Assembly (NCBI GenBank): GCA_011042035.1
Contig: DQZA01000158.1
Span: 1 to 5,009 of the forward strand
Length of the DNA: 5,009 nucleotides
Reading direction: 5' to 3'
Source: Desulfobacteraceae bacterium
GTDB taxonomy: Bacteria; Desulfobacterota; DSM-4660; Desulfatiglandales; Desulfatiglandaceae
Each line of letters begins with the position of its first letter. Positions within the stretch are counted from its first letter, which is position 1. Under the pieces are notes generated by a model. It searched no databases. It had not been told where the DNA came from and saw only the letters and a list, made by a program, of their open reading frames with translations. Positions 1-5,009 of the stretch are shown piece after piece. The position numbers and the translations under genes are program-made.

Positions 1-15
1 CGTCTTTGCCAGGAG

Positions 16-32
16 AAACCCTACCGGGGTTT
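16..32 (-). terminator. Weak hairpin at the end of the IclR gene
   Basis: A 6-bp inverted repeat (AAACCC, five-base loop, GGGTTT) overlaps the stop codon of the minus-strand regulator gene. On the plus strand the right arm runs into a T-rich stretch; on the minus strand the trailing T run is poor. It could be a weak or bidirectional terminator, but only 20 bases of context lie beyond it in this window, so this is a tentative call. Confidence 0.25.
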
Positions 33-803
33 TTCTGTGTAGCCAAGCCTCTGGGAGATCTCCAGTGCTGCCTCTTTGAGCATCTGGATAAGGGTCTGCT
101 GATCCTCATCTTCCAGGCTATGTGCATAACCGATAATCGAAAGGGATGCAATGGCGGACCCTTTATGATCCCTTATTGGAACGGCCAGAGCGGAAAACCC
201 CGGCACCACCTCAGAATGGCTCTGGCTATACCCCTGGCTTCGAATGGATTCCAGTTCTCGGGCGAGCTCTTGTGCGCGCCTTGCGGCATCCTCATTTCCC
301 TTCCCATATCCTTCCGCTTCAAGCACTTCCTGGAGGGACACCCGATCGGTAAAAGCAAGCAGGGCCTTCCCCGGGGCACCGGCATGCAGGGGAAGCTTAC
401 CCCCCTTCTTCATGATGTATCTCACTGGCCTTGAACTCTCGATGGTATCCACACATAGGATCTCCAGACCATCGATGACGGTGAGGACAACCGTCTCCTG
501 GCAGTGTCTAGCGATGGATTCCAGGTAAGGCCGTGCGATCTCCACTAGGGAAATATTTTCCGACGCCAGGATTCCCAGTTTAAATATTTTGAAGCCCAGG
601 CGAAATTTGCTGGTATGGGGATGCTTTGTCAGAATCTCATTTTGAAGGAATACCTTCAGGTAGTTGTATGTGGTGCTTAGGGGTATGTTCAGCCTATTCG
701 AGATCTCCTGGGCCGATAATTCGGGGGTTCCGGTATCGAAAAGGGAGAGGATACGCATGGCCTTTTCCAAGGAACCAAACAAATTCTCCGTTTTCTTTGC
801 CAA
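21..803 (-). CDS. IclR-family transcriptional regulator
   Basis: A 260-residue protein of normal length for the IclR family, which are dimeric or tetrameric DNA-binding regulators of catabolic and CoA-ester pathways. Residues 8-70 form the winged helix-turn-helix, with the recognition region around AQEISNRLNIPLSTTYNYLK (31-50). Residues 71-255 form the GAF-like effector domain, with the family motif LHAGAPGKALLAF at 139-151 and the ligand-pocket strand GFSALAVPI at 202-210. The start is TTG at 803-801: GGAGA lies about 8 nt upstream and the next codons begin the usual family N-terminus. An ATG is not available at that position. It lies 28 nt after the acyl-CoA ligase in the same direction, so it is probably co-transcribed and probably controls that gene; the effector may be an acyl-CoA or the free acid, which is inference. 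The family call is firm; target and effector are not known. Confidence 0.93.
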   Translation of the reverse strand: MAKKTENLFGSLEKAMRILSLFDTGTPELSAQEISNRLNIPLSTTYNYLKVFLQNEILTKHPHTSKFRLGFKIFKLGILASENISLVEIARPYLESIARHCQETVVLTVIDGLEILCVDTIESSRPVRYIMKKGGKLPLHAGAPGKALLAFTDRVSLQEVLEAEGYGKGNEDAARRAQELARELESIRSQGYSQSHSEVVPGFSALAVPIRDHKGSAIASLSIIGYAHSLEDEDQQTLIQMLKEAALEISQRLGYTEKPR

Positions 804-817
804 TGGCGATTCTCCAA

Positions 818-829
818 CTTTTAAAAAGG
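818..829 (-). repeat. 12-nt element upstream of the IclR gene (copy 2)
   Basis: CTTTTAAAAAGG on the plus strand (CCTTTTTAAAAG on the coding strand) ends 14 nt before the TTG start of the regulator. An exact copy sits at the same distance before the ligase start. It contains an 11-bp palindrome, CTTTT-A-AAAAG. It could be an A/U-rich translation-enhancing leader element or a protein-binding site; the sequence alone does not decide. Confidence 0.5.
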
Positions 830-831
830 CC

Positions 832-2406
832 TTAAAACCGGAAGGCCTCCTTTGCGCCGCAATATTTCTCTCTGAGAGCGGTCTTTAAAAGCTTCCCCGT
901 TGGGTTTCGCGGGACGCGGTCAAAAACCACCTTTCGCGGCACCTTATACATGGCCAGTCTGGACTTGCAAAAGTCAATGATGCTTTCCTCGCTCAGGGTC
1001 CTCCCCTCTTTCAACTGGACTACCGCCATAACGATTTCCACGAACCGCTTGTCCGGATAGCCGATCACGGCCGCGTCATCCACGTCGGGATGCTCATGCA
1101 GGACCTCTTCGATCTCTACAGGATAGATGTTTTCGCCCCCGCTGGTGATCATGTCCTTCTTCCGGTCCACAATATAATAATACCCGTCTTCGTCCCTTCG
1201 GGCAAGGTCTCCTGTATAAAAAAAGCCGTCACGGATGCACTGACCTGTCAGCTCCGGATTCTTGTAATAGCATTTCATGAGTCTCGGGGTCTTGATAAGA
1301 AGTTCGCCCACTTCCCCGGGGGCGACCTCGTTTCCGTTTCCGTTAAAAATTCGGCCCTCCACTCCGAAGTTGGGCACTCCGATGGACCCTGGTTTTTTAA
1401 CAATTTCGTCATGATAGATAGTCCAAGTGGCGCCCCCGCCTGCCTCTGTTGTGCCGTAGGCATGGACAATCCTGCAGGGGAGATGGGACATCAATTTCTT
1501 GAAGATGTGGGGCGGGACCGGCTGCGCTCCGGTGATAATGTATTTCCACGAAGAAAGATCGTATTGAGACAAATCGATCTCTCGGTTTTCGATCTGGTTC
1601 AACAGGTCCACGCATATGGGAACAACCGCAAGGAACGCGGTGGCCTTTTCCTCGTGGATAGCCTCCAGCAGCCATACGGGTTCTCGGTATTCCCGGATGA
1701 GCGTGGCCGGGGCCCCAACGGCAAGATAAGGGAACCACATGAAAAGGCTGCCTGAGTGATACAGGGGAAGCACAATCAAAAAATTATCCTCCATGGCCAG
1801 GGGAAGACTCAATCCATTCCCGATTGCCGTGGCGTTCATGCTCCCATGGGTGTGAACCACCGCCTTTGGATTGCCCGTAGTGCCCGAGGTAAACATGACG
1901 GCCAGATCATCCTCATCCTTCATGGGGATCACGCATTCCTCCACATCTGTGGAATTTAGTATACAGGAGAAGGGTATCATATCTTCCGGGCATTGGTCCC
2001 CAGTTGTGATGAAGGCCCGGACGGTATCAAGTTGATCGCGGGTGTTTAGAATCCGCTCCTGAAATTCAGATCCGAACACAAAGGCGACAGGTTCGGCAAC
2101 GTTCGCCGCATAGATAATATCCGACTCGATGAACCGGAAATTCAACGGCACGACTACCGCCCCGATCTTGATAATGCCAAAGTAAAAGGTCAGCCATTCC
2201 ACTGAATTATTGAACAGATGCAAGACACGATCGCCTTTTTGGATGCCCACCTCCTTCTTGAGGTAGTTGCCGATCCTGTTTGCCTCGGCATTGAATTCTT
2301 CCCAAGTCAGAGTGCGTCTGTGATTTTTGGCTGGATGCCTTTCGATGAGGGAAACTTTTTTCGGATACTTGAAGGCATTGTTTCGAAGATAATCGGCAAA
2401 GTTCAT
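832..2406 (-). CDS. AMP-forming acyl-CoA synthetase (class I adenylate-forming enzyme)
   Basis: A 524-residue, full-length member of the ANL superfamily, which activates a carboxylic acid with ATP to an acyl-adenylate and then forms the CoA thioester in the cytoplasm. All core motifs are present: the phosphate-binding loop TSGTTGNPKAV (173-183), YGTTE (317-321), YTGD (397-400), the hinge region DRKKDMITSGGENIYPVEIE (414-433), and the C-terminal catalytic lysine K505 in NPTGKLLK (501-508). The ATG at 2406 has AAGGA with a preceding G-rich tract just upstream. The closest general resemblance is to medium- or long-chain fatty-acid CoA ligases and the FadD/feruloyl-CoA-ligase-like group; the substrate cannot be read from sequence. 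It is the first complete gene of a leftward operon with the IclR regulator, which suggests an inducible acid-degradation function. No lesions are seen. Confidence 0.95.
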   Translation of the reverse strand: MNFADYLRNNAFKYPKKVSLIERHPAKNHRRTLTWEEFNAEANRIGNYLKKEVGIQKGDRVLHLFNNSVEWLTFYFGIIKIGAVVVPLNFRFIESDIIYAANVAEPVAFVFGSEFQERILNTRDQLDTVRAFITTGDQCPEDMIPFSCILNSTDVEECVIPMKDEDDLAVMFTSGTTGNPKAVVHTHGSMNATAIGNGLSLPLAMEDNFLIVLPLYHSGSLFMWFPYLAVGAPATLIREYREPVWLLEAIHEEKATAFLAVVPICVDLLNQIENREIDLSQYDLSSWKYIITGAQPVPPHIFKKLMSHLPCRIVHAYGTTEAGGGATWTIYHDEIVKKPGSIGVPNFGVEGRIFNGNGNEVAPGEVGELLIKTPRLMKCYYKNPELTGQCIRDGFFYTGDLARRDEDGYYYIVDRKKDMITSGGENIYPVEIEEVLHEHPDVDDAAVIGYPDKRFVEIVMAVVQLKEGRTLSEESIIDFCKSRLAMYKVPRKVVFDRVPRNPTGKLLKTALREKYCGAKEAFRF

Positions 2407-2420
2407 AGGTCCTTCCCCCT

Positions 2421-2432
2421 CTTTTAAAAAGG
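2421..2432 (-). repeat. 12-nt element upstream of the ligase gene (copy 1)
   Basis: An exact copy of the element at 818-829, again separated from the start codon by exactly 14 nt that hold the ribosome binding site. The flanking bases differ between the two copies, so this is not a longer duplication. Confidence 0.5.
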
Positions 2433-2600
2433 ATTATCCATATCTCCCGATGAGGTGTGCGCCCAATAAGAATTTCAGGCGACATGCTGCAATATCCTCA
2501 AAGCCCAAGGCCATACCCCCGACTGAGAAGGCTGGCCCTTGACCGGTTCTCTTGCGGAATCGGTCTATCAGGCCCTCAACCCCTTGTTCATGGTGAGGAA

Positions 2601-2617
2601 TTCTTATATCGTAAGAA
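2601..2617. promoter_or_regulatory. Inverted repeat TTCTTA-N5-TAAGAA
   Basis: Perfect 6-bp arms separated by TATCG. It overlaps the 12-bp palindrome at 2614-2625, so AGAA/TTCT half-sites occur three times within 25 bases. It lies just downstream of the candidate leftward promoter, where a repressor could block the ligase operon. Function is inferred from position and symmetry only. Confidence 0.4.
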
Positions 2618-2625
2618 CTAGTTCT
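2614..2625. promoter_or_regulatory. Perfect 12-bp palindrome AGAACTAGTTCT
   Basis: A complete dyad with no central spacer that shares its left arm with the inverted repeat at 2601-2617. It is a candidate operator site near the presumed transcription start of the ligase operon. Confidence 0.4.
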
Positions 2626-2630
2626 GATCA

Positions 2631-2649
2631 TGCGGCAAATTATGCCGTA
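2631..2649. promoter_or_regulatory. Candidate operator overlapping the ligase promoter
   Basis: TGCGGCA-AATTA-TGCCGTA is a 19-nt inverted repeat with 7-bp arms and one mismatched pair. A related TGCGGAAA recurs at 2653-2660, 22 nt from the first TGCGGCAA, which is about two helical turns. Many IclR-family regulators bind pseudo-palindromes of about 15-17 bp, so the regulator encoded at 21-803 is the natural candidate. Binding is inference. Confidence 0.45.
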
Positions 2650-2665
2650 TTTTGCGGAAAGTCAA
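2639..2665 (-). promoter_or_regulatory. Candidate sigma70-type promoter for the ligase-IclR operon
   Basis: Reading leftwards, TTGACT (complement of 2660-2665) resembles a -35 box and CATAAT (complement of 2639-2644) a -10 box. The spacing of 15 nt is short but tolerable; TAATTT at 17 nt is the weaker alternative. The -10 lies inside the inverted repeat at 2631-2649. Transcription would begin near 2632, giving a leader of about 225 nt. Confidence 0.4.
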
Positions 2666-2679
2666 GGGAAAAAAAGAGA

Positions 2680-2895
2680 TGGTTCCTATTCACTGCCTTT
2701 TCTGAAGTCCTCATTGGAGCCCTGGCATCTCTTACAGGTCCGTTTGCCGAGGCTGGTATAAGCATCCTGGCTATGTCTACTTACAACACTGATTAATTGC
2801 TGGTAAAAGATGAGATGTTGCAAAAGGCGATTGATGTGCTTGAAAAGGAGGGTCACAGAGTGACCCCAATAGCGCAAGCAGAGGGAGGGGGATAA
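2680..2895 (+). pseudogene. ACT-domain protein remnant (5' truncated, nonsense codon)
   Basis: The translation from the tryptophan codon at 2680 matches the C-terminal ACT domain of small bacterial ACT proteins: IGALASLTGPFAEAGISIL, then STYNTD, an in-frame TAA at 2794-2796, then LLVKDEMLQKAIDVLEKEGH and a stop at 2893-2895. In the family the residue at the interrupted position is normally tyrosine (TDY-LLV), so TAA is most simply a one-base change from TAT or TAC. The N-terminal half of the usual 130 or so residues is absent; upstream sequence in all frames shows nothing like it. ACT domains normally bind small ligands such as amino acids; nothing functional is expected here. The end overlaps the start of the next remnant, in another frame. 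The call rests on remembered family sequence. Confidence 0.75.
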
Positions 2896-3100
2896 AAGGA
2901 AATATCAGTGTTTATGTGCTTCAACGTGAAGAAGGCGAACTGACTCATTTCATCACCATGACCTTTTGGGAAAGCCTTGACAGCATAAGGGCCTTTGCAG
3001 GATAGGATGTGGCGGTGGCAAAATACTATCCACAAGATAAAAATTTTTGCTGGAATTTGAGCCCAAGGTGGTGCATTAGGAGGTAGTGGGGCAATTTTGA
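2889..3100 (+). pseudogene. Antibiotic biosynthesis monooxygenase-type (ABM, dimeric alpha-beta barrel) remnant
   Basis: The translation reads GNISVYVLQREEGELTHF, then TMTFWESLDSIRAFAG, TAG at 3003-3005, DVAVAKYYPQDKNF, and after a one-base loss in the T run at 3044-3048 LLEFEPKVVH, TAG at 3077-3079, EVVGQF and TGA. This matches the C-terminal two thirds of ABM-like proteins of about 100 residues, where the two interrupted positions are usually an acidic residue (AGEDV) and tyrosine (HYEV). The first 30 or so residues are missing, replaced directly by the ACT remnant. So there are at least four independent lesions: 5' loss, two nonsense codons and one frameshift. ABM proteins include small monooxygenases and many members of unknown role; this copy cannot work. 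A short A-rich gap separates it from the intact flavin reductase gene. Confidence 0.75.
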
Positions 3101-3132
3101 AAAAAGCTAAAATACCCAATAGGAGGTGAAAA

Positions 3133-3696
3133 ATGCAAAAGGTAAGACTTGGCCCAGAGACCTTATTGTATCCCATGCCCGCCGTCTTGGTAGGGGCTAT
3201 AGTAGATGGAAGACCAAATTTCATGACAGCGGCATGGTGCGGTATTGCCTGTCGCAAGCCACCTGCTGTGGCCGTGGCGGTTTATCAGGAACGCTACACA
3301 CTCAAAGGCATTCGCGAAAAGAGGGCTTTCTCAATCAATGTCCCATCAACCTCTATGGCAAAAGAGGTTGATTTTTGCGGCATCTATTCGGGCAGAAGGA
3401 AAGACAAATCGGGCATGTTTGATACCTTTGATGGCTCAAGGTTAGAGGTGCCAATGGTGAGCGAATGCCCGGTGAATCTAGAGTGCAGGGTTATGCAGAT
3501 AGTGGAGGTTGGAAGTCATGTGGTGGTGATTGGAGAAATAGTAGAGTGCTATGTCAGTGAAGACTGCATGAAAGAGGGGATTCCGGACCCCATGGAAATC
3601 AATCCCTTGATTTACTCACCCAAGACCCAAACTTACCACAAATTGGGCGAGTCAGTGGGTAAGGCGTTCCATATTGGCAAAGGTGTGAAAGGTTAA
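3133..3696 (+). CDS. Flavoredoxin-like flavin reductase family protein
   Basis: A 187-residue, full-length member of the flavin reductase-like FMN-binding split-barrel family, resembling flavoredoxins of sulfate-reducing bacteria. Such proteins bind FMN and shuttle electrons or reduce flavin. Typical features are the start LLYPMPAVLVGA (residues 11-22), the FMN-site segment NFMTAAWCGIACRKPP (29-44), the NVPS segment (69-72), VDFCGIYSGRRKDKSG (79-94) and the C-terminal KLGESVGKAFHIGKG (170-184). Three cysteines lie in the first half, but no CXXC rubredoxin or ferredoxin motif is present. A strong AGGAGGT at 3121-3127, 5 nt from the ATG, fixes the start. It is the only intact gene in the rightward string, between an ABM remnant and an acyl-CoA dehydrogenase remnant, with the next start 18 nt after its stop. 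Physiological partner is unknown. Confidence 0.9.
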   Translation: MQKVRLGPETLLYPMPAVLVGAIVDGRPNFMTAAWCGIACRKPPAVAVAVYQERYTLKGIREKRAFSINVPSTSMAKEVDFCGIYSGRRKDKSGMFDTFDGSRLEVPMVSECPVNLECRVMQIVEVGSHVVVIGEIVECYVSEDCMKEGIPDPMEINPLIYSPKTQTYHKLGESVGKAFHIGKGVKG

Positions 3697-3714
3697 ACTG
3701 ATACGGAGGATGAG

Positions 3715-4003
3715 ATGTATAATTTTGAGTTGTCCGAGAGAAGAAATCTTATCAGAGATATGGCGGCAAAGCTTGCGGAAAAGGAGATCTTACCGGTTCG
3801 GGATAAATTTGAAGAGGATTATTCCGAGGGCAAGTATGTGGATAAGATATTACTTGAAGCAGCCAAAATAGGTCTTTTGGGGTTTCCCATTGAAGGGAAG
3901 TAAAGAGTATCCTGTAGAGAAATACATGAGGGATGCCAAGATAGTGCAAATCTTTTTGGGGCCCAATGAACTATTGGTTCAACTTATTGGTTCCTCCTTA
4001 TAA
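3715..4003 (+). pseudogene. Acyl-CoA dehydrogenase with the middle deleted
   Basis: The first 62 codons (stop TAA at 3901-3903) match the helical N-terminal domain of acyl-CoA dehydrogenases: LSERRNLIRDMAAKLAEKEI at the front and KIGLLGFPIEGK at the end. In the next frame, from 3899, the sequence matches the family's extreme C-terminus: SKEYPVEKYMRDAKI, then IFLGPNELL, which corresponds to the usual IxxGTNEIQ segment, ending at TAA 4001-4003. About 285 codons, including the FAD-binding core and the catalytic glutamate, are gone if the parent was the usual 380 residues. The start keeps a good GGAGGA site (3705-3710), and the stop overlaps the ribosome binding site of the following AOR remnant, so the gene's borders are original. 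FAD-dependent acyl-CoA oxidation is the family reaction; this product cannot do it. Confidence 0.88.
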
Positions 4004-4012
4004 GGAGTCAGT

Positions 4013-4393
4013 ATGGCAACCGGCTACATGGGAAAGGTTCTGTTTGTTGATCTGAGTTCTGAGGAGAAAGAAGTTAGGCAACTGGACCTTGATGCTGCCA
4101 GGGGTTTCATAGGCGGCCAGGGGATGAATGCATGGATTATGAAACAAAGGTACAGGAGAGGGACAGACCCTCTTTCCTCTGAAAATCCTATCATCCTTGG
4201 ACCTGGGCCTATTTGGTCTACCCCTTCAAAGGGACATGGATACAATGCTCACATGGGCAAGGGCGATATCAGAGAGGGAGGGCAGGGCTGAAATAGTACG
4301 AAATGGATGGGGGCTGACAACAAGGCCATTGACAGGATCATGGACTCGCCTCTGGGATTTAATGTCGGCAGAATGACTCGATATGTCGACTAA
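4013..4393 (+). pseudogene. Aldehyde ferredoxin oxidoreductase (AOR) remnant
   Basis: Residues 6-70 match the N-terminus of the tungsten-dependent AOR family: MGKVLFVDLSS, then ARGFIGGQGMNAWIMKQ, then GTDPLSSENPIILGPGP. Beyond that the match fades (STPSKGHGYNAHMGKG) and an in-frame TGA occurs at 4289-4291. The same frame continues for 33 more codons to TAA at 4391-4393, including GFNVGRMTRYVD. This resembles the FNVREGMTRKDD segment near the C-terminus of AOR proteins, with one residue fewer; that match is tentative. Intact AOR proteins have about 600 residues and oxidise aldehydes to acids with ferredoxin; here the tungstopterin- and Fe-S-binding parts are missing. AAGGAG at 4002-4007 precedes the ATG, and the start is only 9 nt after the dehydrogenase remnant. 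The N-terminal assignment is firm. Confidence 0.82.
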
Positions 4394-4480
4394 TAGAAGG
4401 ATTTGGGTGGTGAAATATGTAGCCATGTAATATGTGGTTTGTTTTAACATATGAGGATTAGATGTGTATCGTACGTGCCC
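4394..4480. other. Non-coding gap between the AOR remnant and the transposase
   Basis: A/T-rich, with short open frames only and no protein-like translation. It contains a weak inverted repeat, ATATGT (4430-4435) and ACATAT (4447-4452), around an 11-nt loop. The left end of the insertion sequence should lie in here, but without the other end its terminal repeat cannot be defined. Confidence 0.4.
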
Positions 4481-4962
4481 ATGTACATAGAAAGAGTCCC
4501 CAATCGTAACTCACCCCCTTGTATCCTCCTGAGAGAATCCTATCGCCAGGGAGGAAAAGCGGGTCCAAAAAGCATCCCCATGATTACCTACAGATCGTAG
4601 AGTCTTTTCGAGATGGCTCAACCGTGCGCCAGCGGGTCATCGCCACGCTGGGGCGTCTGGGTCACCTCAAGGCCTCTGGTCAGATAGACGCATTGGTCCA
4701 AAGCCTTTCTCGCTTCTCCGAAACCCTTCGGGTGATATCCCAAAGCAAGGATCCCAAAGTCTCCACCCGCAAGGCCAATGCCTGGGGCCCCTGCTTGGTC
4801 TTCGAAAGACTGTGGGAGCAGCAGGGCCTGCCAGGGATCATCCAATCGTTGGCTTCGGAGAGAAAGTTTGGCTTTGACGTAGAGCGCGCAGGGCTTTTAC
4901 TCGGGCTTTCTGACGGTGCCTCTGATTACGGATTCACCGGGGGCATTCGGTTCAGGTTTTAG
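4481..4962 (+). pseudogene. Broken, apparently chimeric IS1634-like transposase
   Basis: Two reading frames carry transposase sequence. From the ATG at 4481 the start MYIERVPNRNSPPCILLRES followed by YRQGGK matches the N-terminus of one IS1634-like type, normally continued by a KKRTLANLS-like stretch; here the match ends near codon 27 and the frame stops at TAG 4598-4600. In the frame one base back, from about 4560, YLQIVESFRDGSTVRQRVIA followed by TLGRLGHLKASGQIDALVQS, RKANAWGPCLVFERLWEQQG and FGFDVERA matches a different IS1634-like type that normally begins shortly before YLQIVE. A LSDGASD motif near the end resembles the RLxDPxS segment of the family. The frame stops at 4960-4962 after about 140 codons, so the DDE catalytic region, normally several hundred residues, is absent from the readable part. 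It is inactive as written. The family call is good, the chimera call moderate. Confidence 0.75.
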
Positions 4963-5009
4963 ATTATAGGCATCTCATACCTGTCAGGATCACTTGCTGA
5001 ATGAAGCCA
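4963..5009. other. Window edge after the transposase stop
   Basis: These 47 bases show no clear continuation of the transposase in any frame and no recognisable repeat. They may be further decayed transposase sequence or flanking DNA. Confidence 0.3.

Larger units (their letters stand above)
2434..2631 (-). pseudogene. Unidentified protein tail upstream of the ligase
   Basis: An open frame of 65 codons reads in the ligase direction and stops 27 nt before the ligase ATG, which is operon-like spacing. The C-terminal 45 or so residues look like real protein (for example GPAFSVGGMALGFEDIAAC followed by RLKFLLGAHLIGRYG), but I do not recognise the family. The N-terminal 20 residues look unlike coding sequence: they run through the palindromes at 2601-2625. 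The ATG at 2631 has no ribosome binding site. The likeliest reading is the 3' end of an older operon gene whose front was lost, now forming the ligase leader. A small real gene or chance open frame remains possible. Confidence 0.35.

Noticed and set aside
6..434. Plus-strand open frame of 142 codons opposite the IclR gene
   Set aside because: It is a shadow of the well-supported minus-strand regulator; the translation has no domain-like features.
1090..1755. Plus-strand open frame of 221 codons inside the ligase gene
   Set aside because: It is antisense to a complete ligase with all catalytic motifs, its translation resembles no protein, and no ribosome binding site was noted.
2794..3079. 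Stop codon reassignment (stops at expected tyrosine and glutamate positions)
   Set aside because: The stops are both TAA and TAG, replace different residues, and co-occur with a frameshift and truncations. Intact neighbours end normally on TAA.
2853..3257. Minus-strand open frame of 134 codons across the ABM remnant and the flavin reductase start
   Set aside because: It is antisense to two recognisable protein families and shows no coherent protein sequence of its own.
4289..4291. TGA in the AOR remnant as selenocysteine
   Set aside because: AOR proteins are not known as selenoproteins, the surrounding sequence is already off the family consensus, and no selenocysteine insertion hairpin is evident after it.
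4430..4452. Hairpin ATATGT-N11-ACATAT as a terminator or insertion-sequence end
   Set aside because: The A/T-only 6-bp stem is weak, has no T run after it, and no matching terminal repeat is available in the window.
4560..4600. Programmed -1 frameshift in the transposase at CCAAAAAG
   Set aside because: The frames do differ by -1 and an A run is present, but the bases do not form a good slippery heptamer in the zero frame, IS1634-type transposases normally use one frame, and the product would still be truncated.

Overview
The window looks like a chromosomal segment from an anaerobic, probably sulfate-reducing or syntrophic bacterium, with Desulfobacterota as the best guess. This rests on gene content only: an acyl-CoA ligase with an IclR regulator, a flavoredoxin-like flavin reductase, and remnants of acyl-CoA dehydrogenase and aldehyde ferredoxin oxidoreductase genes. 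All family calls come from reading the translations; no database search was run.

Left part (about 1-2670, minus strand). A healthy two-gene operon holds an AMP-forming acyl-CoA synthetase (832-2406) followed after about 28 nt by an IclR-family regulator (21-803, TTG start). The likely control region lies at 2600-2665. It has a candidate sigma70-type promoter reading leftwards, whose -10 box sits inside a 19-nt inverted repeat, and two further overlapping palindromes. An identical 12-nt A/T-rich element stands exactly 14 nt before the start codon of both genes. Between promoter and ligase is a protein-like minus-strand tail (2434-2631) that I cannot identify.

Middle part (about 2680-4393, plus strand). 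This is a decayed gene string: an ACT-domain remnant (5' end lost, one nonsense codon), an antibiotic-biosynthesis-monooxygenase-type remnant (5' end lost, two nonsense codons, one frameshift), one intact gene (flavin reductase, 3133-3696), an acyl-CoA dehydrogenase reduced to its first 62 codons joined out of frame to its last 34, and an aldehyde ferredoxin oxidoreductase reduced to an N-terminal piece plus a possible C-terminal scrap. Ribosome binding sites and gene-to-gene spacing survive from the flavin reductase onwards, so the original operon order is still readable.

Right part (4394-5009). A short non-coding stretch is followed by a broken IS1634-like transposase. Its first 27 or so codons look like one transposase type and the rest like another, in a different frame, so it appears chimeric as well as truncated.

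The ligase and the decayed genes (ligase, dehydrogenase, AOR, flavin reductase) would fit a pathway that activates and oxidises an organic acid or aldehyde. That pathway now seems dismantled at this locus, with transposase debris at its edge. I found no RNA genes, CRISPR array, or convincing novel system.
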